The translations under genes were made by a program, and so were the position numbers. Shown one piece after another: positions 26,283-34,133 of a stretch of 64,000 nucleotides of DNA (within the stretch, counting starts at the first letter, position 1; every line of letters starts with the position of its first letter). The notes beneath the pieces are model-generated. The model was not told where the DNA came from. It did not search any database and worked only from the letters and a program-made list of their open reading frames with translations. Source of the stretch: Halobiforma lacisalsi AJ5 (GTDB taxonomy: Archaea; Halobacteriota; Halobacteria; Halobacteriales; Natrialbaceae); the NCBI RefSeq assembly GCF_000226975.2, contig NZ_CP019285.1:2232001-2296000 (forward strand), read 5' to 3'.

Positions 26283-27434
26283 ATGTCCGAAATAACACTT
26301 GACGGCCTCGAGAAGCGGTACGGGGAGACGACCGCCGTCGAAGACGTCTCCGTCGAGATCGAAGACGGCGAACTGCTCTGTCTGCTCGGGCCCAGCGGCA
26401 GCGGGAAGTCGACCACGCTGCGGATGATCGCCGGCCTCGAGACGCCGACGAACGGCTCGATCGCGATCGGCGACGCGGACGTCACCGACCTGCCGGCCTA
26501 CGAACGCACCACCGCGACCGTCTTCCAGGACTGGGCGCTGTTCCCCCACATGACGGTCCTCGAGAACGTCGCGTTCGGACTGAAGATGCAGGGCGTTTCG
26601 AAAGCCGAGCGCCGCGACCGCGCCCGCGAGATGCTCGAGCGGGTCCAGATGGCCGCTCACGCCGACGAGGACCCGACCACCCTGAGCGGCGGGCAGAAGC
26701 AACGCGTCGCGCTCGCCCGCTCGCTGGCGGTCAACCCCGACGTCCTCCTGCTCGACGAACCGCTGTCGAACCTCGACAAGCGGCTCCGCGAGGACATGCA
26801 GATCGAACTCCGGGAGATCCACGAGGACCTCGAGAAGACGTTCGTCCACGTCACCCACGACCAGGACGAGGCGTTCACGCTGGCCGACCGGATCGGGGTC
26901 ATGAACGACGGCGAGTTGATCCAGGTCGGCGACCCCGACGAGGTGTACGAGCGGCCCGAGAACCGCTTCATCGAGGGCTTCCTCGGAGACACGAACTTCG
27001 TCGACGCCAGCGTGACGGCGACGACGGCCGACGGCGTCCGCGTCGACACCGAACTAGACGCGGAACTGGTCGTGACGGCCGCCGACGGCACAACTCCCGA
27101 CCTCGAGACCGGAACCGATCTGACGCTCTCGCTGCGCCCGGAGATCCTCTCGATCCACGGGGTCGACGAGGAGCGCGCCGACGATGCCGGCGTCCGGGAA
27201 GCCACAGTCGCGGCCGACGGCGGGACGCGAAACGCCGTCACAGGCACCGTCGAGAACGTCGTCTACCGCGGCTCGACGGTCCGGTACTCGGTTTCGGTCG
27301 GCGACTCCTCGATGTTCGCCGAACGGACCGACGCGAGCACGGGCGCGCTGTCGGCCGGTGACGACGTCCGACTCGAGTGGGACGGCGACGACGTCCTCGC
27401 GTTCCGCGACGACGGCGACCGGGTGATGCCGTAG
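26283..27434 (+). CDS. potA: ABC transporter ATP-binding protein (PotA-like)
   Basis: The 383-residue ATPase has Walker A LGPSGSGKSTTLR (about 33-45), Q-loop TVFQDWALFPHM, signature TLSGGQKQRVALARS (about 135-149), Walker B VLLLDEPLSNLDKR and the switch His in VHVTHDQDEAF. The C-terminal part (about 240-383) is a TOBE-type regulatory domain, as in PotA/MalK. It starts 5 nt after the binding-protein stop and is followed by permease genes after 4 nt. Confidence 0.95.
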   Translation: MSEITLDGLEKRYGETTAVEDVSVEIEDGELLCLLGPSGSGKSTTLRMIAGLETPTNGSIAIGDADVTDLPAYERTTATVFQDWALFPHMTVLENVAFGLKMQGVSKAERRDRAREMLERVQMAAHADEDPTTLSGGQKQRVALARSLAVNPDVLLLDEPLSNLDKRLREDMQIELREIHEDLEKTFVHVTHDQDEAFTLADRIGVMNDGELIQVGDPDEVYERPENRFIEGFLGDTNFVDASVTATTADGVRVDTELDAELVVTAADGTTPDLETGTDLTLSLRPEILSIHGVDEERADDAGVREATVAADGGTRNAVTGTVENVVYRGSTVRYSVSVGDSSMFAERTDASTGALSAGDDVRLEWDGDDVLAFRDDGDRVMP

Positions 27435-27438
27435 AACG

Positions 27439-28371
27439 ATGACCGGAGCGAACTCACAGACCCTTCCCACAGCCCTGGCGTCGCTCCAGGAGCGACTGGT
27501 CGGGGAGTCGAGCTCACGGCGCGCGCTGCTGTTGATGGCCCCGCTGATCGCGTTCGAACTGCTGGTCTTCGTGATCCCCTTCGCGACCCTGTTGCGGATC
27601 AGCGTCGCCGCACCCTCCAGCGAGGGGGTCTACGCGGAGGGAACGTGGTCGCTCGAGGCCTACTCGGAGGTGTTCGGCGACGTCCTCGCGGGCGGCCTCC
27701 TCCTGGAGATCGTCGGCTACTCGTTCCTGATCGGAACCGTCGTGACGATCGTGACGGTCGTGATCGCGCTGTTTTACGCCTACGCGATCCGGCGCTCGAG
27801 CGGCCTCGTCAAGTCGCTGTTGCTGTTCTCGGTCGTCTTGCCGTTGCTGACGACGCTCGTGATCAGGACCTACGCGTTCACGCCGCTGCTGTCGCCGACC
27901 GGGACGCTCAACGAGCTGTTGCTCTCGGTCGGCCTGCTGTCGGAGCCGATCCAGTTCGTCCCCAACACCGTCGGTGCGGTCGTCGGGCAGGTCTACATCG
28001 TCCTGCCGTACGCCGTCCTGGCGATCTACAGCGTCCTGGCGACGATGGACTGGGACGTCGTCGAGGCCGCCCGCGACCTCGGGGCGAGCCGTCCCCGTGC
28101 TGTCGTCGAGGTCGTGCTCCCGCAGGCGATGCCGGGAATCATCGTCGCGTCGGTGATCTCCTTCGCCTGGAGCGTCGGGGCCTACGCCGCGCCGGGGCTG
28201 CTCTCGGACGACCTCACGTTCGCGATCTACGTCGAACAACTGATCCTGGGCGATCTGCGGTACCCCACGGCGGCCGCGCTCTCGGTCGTCACGATGGTGT
28301 TGATGCTCGTCGGCATCGGGATCATCTTCGCCGTCCTCGACCGCTTCGGAGGTGAGTTCGACCTTGCATAG
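27439..28371 (+). CDS. potB: ABC transporter permease (PotB-like)
   Basis: The 310-residue integral membrane protein has about six predicted helices. The cytoplasmic EAA loop that contacts the ATPase is VEAARDLGASRPRAVVEVVL (about 207-226). The N-terminus has a charged segment before the first helix (about 30-52). It overlaps the next permease gene by 20 nt, indicating translational coupling. Confidence 0.93.
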   Translation: MTGANSQTLPTALASLQERLVGESSSRRALLLMAPLIAFELLVFVIPFATLLRISVAAPSSEGVYAEGTWSLEAYSEVFGDVLAGGLLLEIVGYSFLIGTVVTIVTVVIALFYAYAIRRSSGLVKSLLLFSVVLPLLTTLVIRTYAFTPLLSPTGTLNELLLSVGLLSEPIQFVPNTVGAVVGQVYIVLPYAVLAIYSVLATMDWDVVEAARDLGASRPRAVVEVVLPQAMPGIIVASVISFAWSVGAYAAPGLLSDDLTFAIYVEQLILGDLRYPTAAALSVVTMVLMLVGIGIIFAVLDRFGGEFDLA

Positions 28372-29179
28372 GGAGCGCCTCGAGAACGTCGCGTTCCGCG
28401 CCGGCTACGGCGCGGTGCTTGCGTTCCTGCTGTTGCCGCTGGTGGTGGTCGTCGTCACCTCGTTCTCGAAGGCGGGACGGATCGCCTTCCCGCCCGAGAG
28501 CTACTCGCTCGTCTGGTACGGCGAGTTCTTCGGGAGCGCCCGCTGGATCGGCGCGTTCGTCAACAGCCTCGTCGTCGGCGTCGGCACGGCGCTGCTGGCG
28601 ACGCTTCTGGGCGTCCTCGGCGCGTTCGGCCAGGAACTCGAGGCCGACGGCGGCGACGGGATCGTGGGCACGGTACTGGTGCCGATCGTCCTGCTCCCGC
28701 TGTTGATCCCGCCGGTGATCCTCGGGATCACCCTGTTGCTGTACTTCAACGAGGTCGGGCTACGGGGGTCGTACACGAGCATCGTCCTGGCGCACACGCT
28801 GTGGGCGACGCCGCTCGTCTACTTCGTGATGCGGTCGGTGTTCAGCCGCTTCGACTGGCAGCAACTGGACGCGGCCCACGACCTCGGCGCGGGGCCGGTA
28901 CGGTCGTTCGTCCACGTCGTCCTACCGAACGTGAAACACGGCATCTTCGTGGGCGGCCTGCTCGCCTTTATCATCAGCCTCCAGGAGTTCGTGATGGCGC
29001 TGTTCCTGTCGACGCCGTCGACGGAGACGATCCCGGTGCTCGCGTGGACGGAGATCCGGCAGGCGCTCGATCCGATGGTCAGCGTCGTTTCGACGTTCCT
29101 GATCGTTATCTCCATCGCCGCGATCGCGCTCGCCGCGCTCGTGACGAACCTCGAGTGGGTCTCGAGACAGTTGTCCTGA
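28352..29179 (+). CDS. potC: ABC transporter permease (PotC-like)
   Basis: This 275-residue permease begins at a GTG inside the 3' end of the preceding permease gene. It has about six helices and an EAA loop LDAAHDLGAGPVRSFVHVVL (about 170-189). Together with the three genes upstream it completes a heterodimeric-permease importer. No gene follows closely; the next is fttA on the opposite strand. Confidence 0.93.
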   Translation: MSSTLHRERLENVAFRAGYGAVLAFLLLPLVVVVVTSFSKAGRIAFPPESYSLVWYGEFFGSARWIGAFVNSLVVGVGTALLATLLGVLGAFGQELEADGGDGIVGTVLVPIVLLPLLIPPVILGITLLLYFNEVGLRGSYTSIVLAHTLWATPLVYFVMRSVFSRFDWQQLDAAHDLGAGPVRSFVHVVLPNVKHGIFVGGLLAFIISLQEFVMALFLSTPSTETIPVLAWTEIRQALDPMVSVVSTFLIVISIAAIALAALVTNLEWVSRQLS

Positions 29180-29389
29180 CCCGGTCGGATCGCTGCTTCC
29201 GACTTTCCTCGAACTGTACGACGTCGGACACGGATGGCCCCGAACGACGAGCCTCGAACGACCGAACAGTGTTCGTAGCGCCCGCCGTCCGACGTGGCCG
29301 ACGAGAGCCTGCGCCGCGACCGAGCGGCGCAGGTACTCCGGTAGACATGAAAAGGGCGAGCGAGGCCTGCCACGGCCGAGCGAGGGCGT

Positions 29390-31324
29390 TCAGAGGAAGC
29401 GGAACGTCTCGAGGTTCTTCGGCGCGAACGTCCGCATGTTGTAGTCGTGGTACAGCGCCGAGGAGAGGTCCTGGGTCGACCGTTCGTCCCCGTGGACACA
29501 GAGCACCTTCTCCGGGCGCGGGTTCATCGTCTTGACGAAGTTCTCGAGGCCGGCGCGGTCGGCGTGGCCGGAGAAGCCGTCGACGGTCTCGACGTCGACG
29601 TTCAGCTGGAGGGTGCCGCGGCCGCCGCCGTTGCCCATCGCGCCGACTTCGCTGGTCGGGATCTCGTCCCAGCCGTTCTGGATGCGTCGGCCGAGGGTCC
29701 CCTGGGCCTGGTAGCCGACGAACGTCAGCGTCGAGTCCGGGTCGGGACCGATGTGAGAGAGCCAGGACATGATCGGGCCGCCGGTGACCATACCCGAGGT
29801 CGAGAGGATGATACAGGGTTCGCCGTCGGCGACGTCCTGTCGCTCCTCCTCGCCGCCGTCGATGTGGTTGAACTCGTCGGCGAGGAAGGGGTTCTCGTCC
29901 TCGTGGAAGATGCGATCACGGAGGTCGTCCCGGAGGTACTCGGGGTAGGTCGTGTGGATCGCCGTTGCCTCCCAGATCATCCCGTCTAAGTGGACCGGCA
30001 TCGAGGGAATATCGCCCTCGCGCATCGCCTCCTCGAGGACGAGCATGATCTCCTGGGAGCGACCGACCGCGAACGCCGGAATGAGGACCTTGCCGCCGCG
30101 GTCGTAGGTCTCGTTGATGACCCGCTTGAGTTTCTCCTCGGAGTCCTCCTGGTCGGTCTGGTAGTCGTTGCGACCGCCGTAGGTCGACTCGAGCACGAGC
30201 GTCTCGACGCGCGGGAAGTCGTTGACCGCGCCGTTGAACAGCCGGGTGTCCTCGTAGTGGATGTCGCCGGAGAAGGCGACGTTGTAGAGACCGTCCCCGA
30301 TGTGGAAGTGCGAGACGGCGGAGCCGAGGATGTGACCGGCGTTGTGCAGCGTGAGCTTGACGTCCGGCGCGATGTCGGTGACGTCGCCGTACTCGAGCGG
30401 GATCGTGTGTTTGATCGCCTCCCGAACCTGCTCGGAGTCGTACGGGGGCGTCCGTCCTTCCTTGGCGGCGACGTCGAGATAGTCGAGCGTCAGCAGTCCC
30501 ATCAGGTCCCGCGTGGGTTCGGTACAGTAAATCGGGCCGTCGTACCCGTACTTGAAGAGTAGCGGAATGAGCGCGGAGTGGTCGAGGTGGGCGTGTGTGA
30601 GGACGACTGCGTCGATCGTCTCGGGACCGGCACCGAGCGCTTCGGGGGCGTGGAGATAGGGCACCTCGCCCTCCGCGCCGGGCTTGTCGCCGCAGTCGAC
30701 GAGAATGCGCGTCTCGGGCGTCGAGAGGATAAAGGAGGCCCGACCGACCTCGCGACAGCAGCCCAGCGTCGTGATGCGGACGTACTCGTCGTCGGACATC
30801 TCCTCGCGGTGGATCTGGCGGCCCACCTTCTCTAAGATGTCCCGGCGGTCGTCGCGTTCCTGCTTGAGGAAGCTCCGGACGTTCGAGACCGTCGAGGACT
30901 CGATCGGCGGCGTACGGACGACTTCGGGCGTCCAGCCGACGTTCTTCGTGATGTCACGGAGCGTCGACCCGTGGCGACCGATCACCATCCCGGGTTTCTC
31001 CGCCTCGATGACGACCTCGCCGGTGTCGGCGTGGAAGTCCAGGTCGGTCACGCCCGCTTCGTCGGGGATGACCTCCATGATCTCCTCGCGCGCTTCTTTG
31101 GGGCGGGAGAGAACGCTCGGGTCGGGTCGAACCGTGATCCGCTTGCGGAGCTTGCTCGCGAGCTTCCGGATCAGGTCCCCCTTCTGGGCGAACTTCTTCG
31201 GATCTCGCGTGTAGACGACCAGTTCTGGCCCTTCGTATTTCACCGAGGAGACCGAGATATCGCTCGGTAACTCGCTCGTGATCTCTGCTTCCAAATCGTC
31301 GAGTTGCTGCTCTACGGTACTCAT
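29390..31324 (-). CDS. fttA: Beta-CASP ribonuclease aCPSF1 / transcription termination factor FttA
   Basis: The 644-residue protein has N-terminal KH-like domains (about 1-175; second KH core GMVIGRHGSTLRDITKNVGW), a metallo-beta-lactamase domain with AVVLTHAHLDHSALIP (about 240-255), HNAGHILGSAVS and AFSGDIHYEDTR, then the beta-CASP domain. C-terminal motif FSGHADRAGL (about 584) and VLCVHGDE complete the two-zinc active site. In archaea this enzyme cleaves nascent RNA and terminates transcription, like eukaryotic CPSF73. Length and domain order match the conserved archaeal form. Confidence 0.96.
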   Translation of the reverse strand: MSTVEQQLDDLEAEITSELPSDISVSSVKYEGPELVVYTRDPKKFAQKGDLIRKLASKLRKRITVRPDPSVLSRPKEAREEIMEVIPDEAGVTDLDFHADTGEVVIEAEKPGMVIGRHGSTLRDITKNVGWTPEVVRTPPIESSTVSNVRSFLKQERDDRRDILEKVGRQIHREEMSDDEYVRITTLGCCREVGRASFILSTPETRILVDCGDKPGAEGEVPYLHAPEALGAGPETIDAVVLTHAHLDHSALIPLLFKYGYDGPIYCTEPTRDLMGLLTLDYLDVAAKEGRTPPYDSEQVREAIKHTIPLEYGDVTDIAPDVKLTLHNAGHILGSAVSHFHIGDGLYNVAFSGDIHYEDTRLFNGAVNDFPRVETLVLESTYGGRNDYQTDQEDSEEKLKRVINETYDRGGKVLIPAFAVGRSQEIMLVLEEAMREGDIPSMPVHLDGMIWEATAIHTTYPEYLRDDLRDRIFHEDENPFLADEFNHIDGGEEERQDVADGEPCIILSTSGMVTGGPIMSWLSHIGPDPDSTLTFVGYQAQGTLGRRIQNGWDEIPTSEVGAMGNGGGRGTLQLNVDVETVDGFSGHADRAGLENFVKTMNPRPEKVLCVHGDERSTQDLSSALYHDYNMRTFAPKNLETFRFL

Positions 31325-31668
31325 AATCGCCGGATGTGGCTTGCGTGAACTCGCCGACGGGGAGCGGCCGTCCGGCCGAACCGTGCGAGAAAGGACGTCA
31401 GTCTCGCCCGACTGTGCGCCCGAGATCGAAACCGCGAGAGGGCGCGTCGGCGGCCTCGAGAACCTCGAATGCCGCCGACGGGCGACGTAATACGTCTTGT
31501 TTCCCGAATCATTGCTTTAATGCCGTGACGAAGACGCTCCCAGGTCGGTTATCCTGGTTCCTGGTCCGTGCGGGAAGATTCCAGGGAGAACCCGCTTACT
31601 CGAGCCTATTCTTTGCGTGCTATAAAAGCCTTCGCAAAAGACAGGGATCGCGAGCCCGTACGCAGGGT
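31325..31668. other. Divergent intergenic region between fttA and the 31.7-kb gene
   Basis: About 344 nt, GC-poorer towards the right end. It holds a TATA box at 31621-31628 for the rightward gene. The fttA promoter should lie just after 31325 but no clear box was seen. No RNA gene was recognised. Confidence 0.5.
31621..31628 (+). promoter_or_regulatory. TATA box
   Basis: TATAAAAG about 44 nt before the ATG at 31669 predicts a transcript with a short leader of about 20 nt, unlike the leaderless pattern of many neighbours. Confidence 0.6.
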
Positions 31669-32151
31669 ATGAAGCTAACAGCCGACCGTGTCGCGGCCGA
31701 ACGCGACTGGATCGTCGCTCGGGCCGACCGCGTCGTGCCGGTTATCAACGTCGTTCGCGACGATCTGGGTGAGATCTTCGACACCGACGTCGACCCCGTC
31801 ACGGAGGCCCAGTACCGCGAGGAGGTCGACGCCGTGTTCGCCGACGGCGACCTCGCGGTCAACGTCGCCGCGATGACCGCGATCCTCCGGGACCTCGACG
31901 TCGAGGGGGACTACCCGGGGTTCGTCGTCGACGAGGTTCTGGGCCGGGAGCTGGCGGGGACGATCGCCGGCACGCAGCCGCTGCGGACGCTGGGCGAGGC
32001 GACGTTCCACTACGCCGACCTGCAGGTCCACGGCGACGCCGAGGAGAACGCCGGCGTCGACGACCTCGAGGCGGCGCTTGCGGCCGGGTTCCAGGAACGG
32101 ATTCCGGGCTGGAACTGGACGGAGCGGGAGAGTCCGTTCGCGCTCGAGTGA
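31669..32151 (+). CDS. Conserved haloarchaeal protein of unknown function (160 aa)
   Basis: The product starts MKLTADRVAAERDWIVARAD, with an alpha-helical N-terminus and an acidic C-terminus ending in WNWTERESPFALE. There are no Cys residues, signal or membrane helices. It is probably cytoplasmic. The open frame extends upstream but the TATA box at 31621 excludes that part. It converges with a Tat lipoprotein gene 26 nt away. I do not recognise a functional family. Confidence 0.7.
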   Translation: MKLTADRVAAERDWIVARADRVVPVINVVRDDLGEIFDTDVDPVTEAQYREEVDAVFADGDLAVNVAAMTAILRDLDVEGDYPGFVVDEVLGRELAGTIAGTQPLRTLGEATFHYADLQVHGDAEENAGVDDLEAALAAGFQERIPGWNWTERESPFALE

Positions 32152-32177
32152 GCGTTAGCGAGGGCGGCGGGCGGCGA

Positions 32178-32786
32178 TCAGGAGTCGTCTTCGCTTTCGA
32201 CGTCATCGGTGTCCTCGGCATCCTCTGCATCCTCGGCATCCTCGGCATCCGACCCATCGCCAGGAGCAGGGGCCTCCGCCTGCTGCTCGAGCATGAGCGC
32301 GTACTCCTCGCCGGGGATCAGGCCGTTCACTTCGCCGTTCCGGAGCGTATCGACCAGCCGCTCGTCGGAGCCGTCGAGCAGGAACGCGCCCGCCTCGGCG
32401 ATCCCCGCCTCGATCGAGAGCTCGTCGTCGTTACCGAACTCGGACTCGAACTCGGCCGCGCGGGCGGCGGTCAGTTCGGCCTGGCGGCGCTGGAACTCCA
32501 CCTGGGCCTCCATTTGTTCGAGCTCGCCGGACTCGATCTCCTCCCTGATCTCGGCCTCGAGGGCCTCGAACTCCTCCTGATCGGGTTGGACGATCGCGGT
32601 GATCCCGTCTTCGGGGTCCATGTCGGGTTCCCGGCCGACCTCGAGTTCCGCCGCCGATTCGGTGTCGGTCTCGGTTCCGCTCTCGTCGGACTGACCGAGA
32701 TCGAACTGCGTACAGCCGGCGAGCGACGCGGTCGCGCCGGCACCACCCAGTTGGAGGAGGCGACGGCGGGTCGGATGCGTATCCAT
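32178..32786 (-). CDS. Tat lipoprotein with helical acidic domain
   Basis: The 202-residue precursor begins MDTHPTRRRLLQLGGAGAT with lipobox SLAGC. The mature part is highly acidic and predicted helical (about 60-130, many Glu/Gln), followed by a compact region with FLLDGSDERLVDTLRNGEV and a tail of Glu-Asp-Ala repeats. It should be anchored on the outer membrane face. The start at 32786 places the twin arginines near the N-terminus. No family is recognised. Confidence 0.75.
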   Translation of the reverse strand: MDTHPTRRRLLQLGGAGATASLAGCTQFDLGQSDESGTETDTESAAELEVGREPDMDPEDGITAIVQPDQEEFEALEAEIREEIESGELEQMEAQVEFQRRQAELTAARAAEFESEFGNDDELSIEAGIAEAGAFLLDGSDERLVDTLRNGEVNGLIPGEEYALMLEQQAEAPAPGDGSDAEDAEDAEDAEDTDDVESEDDS

Positions 32787-32908
32787 TACGCTCTCGGCTC
32801 GGGGTCGGGGAGGAATAAAAGCTCGCACCCGTCCCGGTCAGTGGGGTCGACGCCGTCTCCCGTTCGGCGGACGCGACGCTTTTATGCCCGCGCTGGCTAC
32901 GTCCGCCA

Positions 32909-33733
32909 GTGACGTCCCCTTCGTCCTCATCCTCGTCCTCGTCCCCAGATGCGACCCCCGCTCGAGTCGACACCCTCGAGCACCCCGCCCTCGCGGACGC
33001 CCGCGACGCGGTCGCCGATGGCATCGATCGGGAGGCACTCGTGACCGTTTTTGGACGGTGTACCGTCGACTACGACGGGCGGGCCTCGAGCCACCTCGAG
33101 AGCGGCGACAGACACGTCATGCTCAAGCCGGACGGTACGTCGCTGGTCCACACTGACGAGGGCCAGCAGCCGGTCAACTGGCAGCCGCCGGGCTGTGAGC
33201 ACTCTGTCCGGTACATCGAGTCGGAAGCGGAGGCGGGGGACGACGATGGCGTGACCGACGACCGATCGACCCCGCGACTCGTCCTCGAGAGCGACCGTTC
33301 GACGCCCGACGAACGCCTTCGCGTCTCGTTCAGCCGCATCTTCCAGGTCTCGTCGTTCGCCGGCTCCGACGAGACCGAACTCGCGCTCTCCGGGACCGAG
33401 GAGGATCTCCGGCAGCGCATTCTCGAGGAACCGTCGCTGCTCGAGTCCGGGTTCACGCCGCTTGCAACCGAACGCTCCACCCCCGCGGGCGCGGTCGACG
33501 TTTACGGCGAGGACTCGGCCGGCCGAGCCGTCGTCGTGGAACTCAAGCGCCGCCGCGTCGGCCCCGACGCGGTGAGCCAGCTCCGGCGGTACGTCGACGC
33601 CCTCGAGCGGGACCTCCACGCCGACGCCGACGTTCGAGGCGTCCTCGTCGCGCCGTCGGTGACCGATCGAGCCGACCGCCTCCTCGTGGAACACGGCCTC
33701 GAGTTCGTCTCGCTCGAGCCGACGGCAGACTGA
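32909..33733 (+). CDS. nucS: Endonuclease NucS (EndoMS)
   Basis: The protein is 274 residues. NucS/EndoMS cleaves both strands at mismatches or acts on branched DNA, with PCNA, in archaea and actinobacteria. After a poly-Ser leader the N-terminal domain has VFGRCTVDYDGRASSHLE; the RecB-like nuclease core has GAVDVYGED (Asp near 197), then VVVELKRRRVG (Glu/Lys near 210) and SQLRRYVDALE. The GTG start is supported by a TATA-like TTTTATG about 26 nt upstream. No clear PCNA-interacting peptide is seen at the C-terminus. Confidence 0.94.
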   Translation: MTSPSSSSSSSSPDATPARVDTLEHPALADARDAVADGIDREALVTVFGRCTVDYDGRASSHLESGDRHVMLKPDGTSLVHTDEGQQPVNWQPPGCEHSVRYIESEAEAGDDDGVTDDRSTPRLVLESDRSTPDERLRVSFSRIFQVSSFAGSDETELALSGTEEDLRQRILEEPSLLESGFTPLATERSTPAGAVDVYGEDSAGRAVVVELKRRRVGPDAVSQLRRYVDALERDLHADADVRGVLVAPSVTDRADRLLVEHGLEFVSLEPTAD

Positions 33734-33830
33734 GCGGTCGAGGGGGGTTTGCGGGGCCGGGGCACCTGCGTCGTATCGCGTCGATTCGGCGACCTACATC
33801 GTTTTGCTCGCTCGGCTCCTATACGGCCCG

Positions 33831-34076
33831 ATGTATCAGTCCAGACCCTCCGGAAAACGGCAGTCAGACGGACAGCCACGACCGAACCGGTCGCTCCGAC
33901 GGCGCGTCGAGGCGGTGGAACACAACCAGCGGCTCCTGCGCAACACGCTCTCCGGCCTGGCTCGAGAACGGGGCGTTTCGGTGGGCTGTGAGTGTAGCCG
34001 GTGCAACCGCGCTTACCTGCTCGTGACGAAACACGTCATGTACTGCCCCAGCTGTGGGTACGACCGCGGGCTGTAG
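33831..34076 (+). CDS. Small zinc-ribbon protein
   Basis: The 81-residue protein begins MYQSRPSGKRQSDGQPRPN, basic and Gln/Arg-rich. A helix (about 20-45) is followed by a ribbon with CECSRC (about 54-59) and CPSCGYDRG (about 73-81). The four-Cys site would hold one zinc. It lies between nucS and mutS on the nucS strand. There is no known family; DNA- or RNA-binding is possible from the basic N-terminus. Confidence 0.75.
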   Translation: MYQSRPSGKRQSDGQPRPNRSLRRRVEAVEHNQRLLRNTLSGLARERGVSVGCECSRCNRAYLLVTKHVMYCPSCGYDRGL

Positions 34077-34133
34077 CGGGTCCGCCGGTCGGTGCCGCCC
34101 CGATGGGTTTCCGCGCCCGTCTAGAACCGGCCG

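Noticed and set aside
25039..26298. 419-codon minus-strand open frame opposite the importer binding protein
   Set aside because: Shadow; the plus strand has signal peptide, lipobox and operon context.
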